Positions 6,777 to 6,908 of a DNA stretch of 6,908 nt are shown piece after piece. The DNA is from Acidobacteriota bacterium. Lineage in GTDB: Bacteria; Acidobacteriota; Terriglobia; Terriglobales; SCQP01. Position 1 is the stretch's first letter. The number at the start of each line of letters is the position of its first letter. Location of the stretch: positions 1 to 6,908 of the forward strand of contig JAKAOE010000098.1 in assembly GCA_021823305.1 (NCBI GenBank). Direction: 5' to 3'. The position numbers and the translations under genes were made by a program. A model generated the notes under the pieces. That model did no database searches. It had not been told where the DNA came from and saw only the letters and a list, made by a program, of their open reading frames with translations.

Positions 6777-6908
6777 ATGAGCCGCCGCTGCGCAAGCGCG
6801 ATGCTGTTGCTGGCCGCGTTTGCCGGCGCCCAGGCCGTGCCGCCGCGGCGTTCCTCCGCCGGCGATCTCGCGCAGCAGCGCGCCGCCTGGTTCCTGCGCT
6901 TCCGCCAG
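6777..6908 (+). CDS. N-terminus of an exported paralogue of the preceding propeller protein, cut by the window edge
   Basis: Forty-four codons are visible and the frame is still open at the right edge. The product starts with a signal peptide: basic MSRRC, hydrophobic core MLLLAAFAG, and an AQA site before VPPRR. It aligns with the upstream gene from the signal peptide onward: GQAAPPRNS there, AQAVPPRRS here, then QQRAAWFLRFRQ identical in both. The Cys before the cleavage region of the upstream protein is not kept here, so both are better read as type I signal peptides than lipoproteins. An internal ATG at 6801 is possible but would remove the basic n-region. The rest of the protein is outside the window, so a propeller is expected but not seen. 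Confidence 0.8.
   Translation, partial: MSRRCASAMLLLAAFAGAQAVPPRRSSAGDLAQQRAAWFLRFRQ
6873..6908 (+). repeat. 36-base segment repeated from the upstream propeller gene (copy 2 of 2)
   Basis: This is the second copy of 3660-3695, in the same reading phase and at an equivalent place relative to the start codon (codon 33 in both genes). The near identity at silent positions points to recent duplication, gene conversion or shared codon bias. Confidence 0.85.

Overview
The window is GC-rich and strongly biased to G or C at third codon positions. It carries five genes, all on the + strand, and both ends are cut inside a gene. The mix suggests a member of Acidobacteriota: a B12-dependent ribonucleotide reductase, a DUF2844/DUF3443 pair, and large secreted proteins with Asp-box propellers and Ig-like domains. 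This is an inference from protein style; no phylogenetic marker is present. I see no tRNA, rRNA, CRISPR array, insertion sequence or phage gene.

Layout. (1) Positions 2-1726 hold the C-terminal part of a class II ribonucleotide reductase (NrdJ), ending in its usual cysteine-rich zinc-ribbon tail. Positions 35-100 carry a cluster of changes, including an in-frame TAG one codon after the catalytic cysteine. (2) A gap of about 100 bases holds a short direct repeat and a perfect Shine-Dalgarno that directly abuts the next ATG. (3) Positions 1827-2288 and 2285-3520 form a two-gene unit with an ATGA overlap: a small exported DUF2844 protein and a DUF3443 lipoprotein. The lipoprotein has the marks of a bilobal pepsin-type aspartic protease. 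(4) Positions 3564-6713 encode a 1049-residue exported Asp-box (BNR/sortilin-like) propeller with C-terminal Ig-like domains. The last Ig-like domain is interrupted by a segment resembling a Gly-Gly sorting signal followed by a second lipoprotein signal peptide. (5) From 6777 to the right edge is the start of a paralogue of gene 4. It has the same TATACT box nine bases before its ATG and a nearly identical N-terminal segment.

Working together: nrdJ makes deoxyribonucleotides in the cytoplasm and has no evident link to the rest. All four downstream genes encode exported proteins, so the region from 1827 onward looks like a cell-envelope or secretion locus. The DUF2844/DUF3443 pair is probably translationally coupled. 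The two propeller genes appear to be a tandem duplication, each transcribed from its own leaderless-type promoter. The most interesting points are the pepsin-like reading of DUF3443, the sorting-signal-like insert in the Ig-like domain, the duplicated leaderless promoters, and the damaged catalytic segment of nrdJ.
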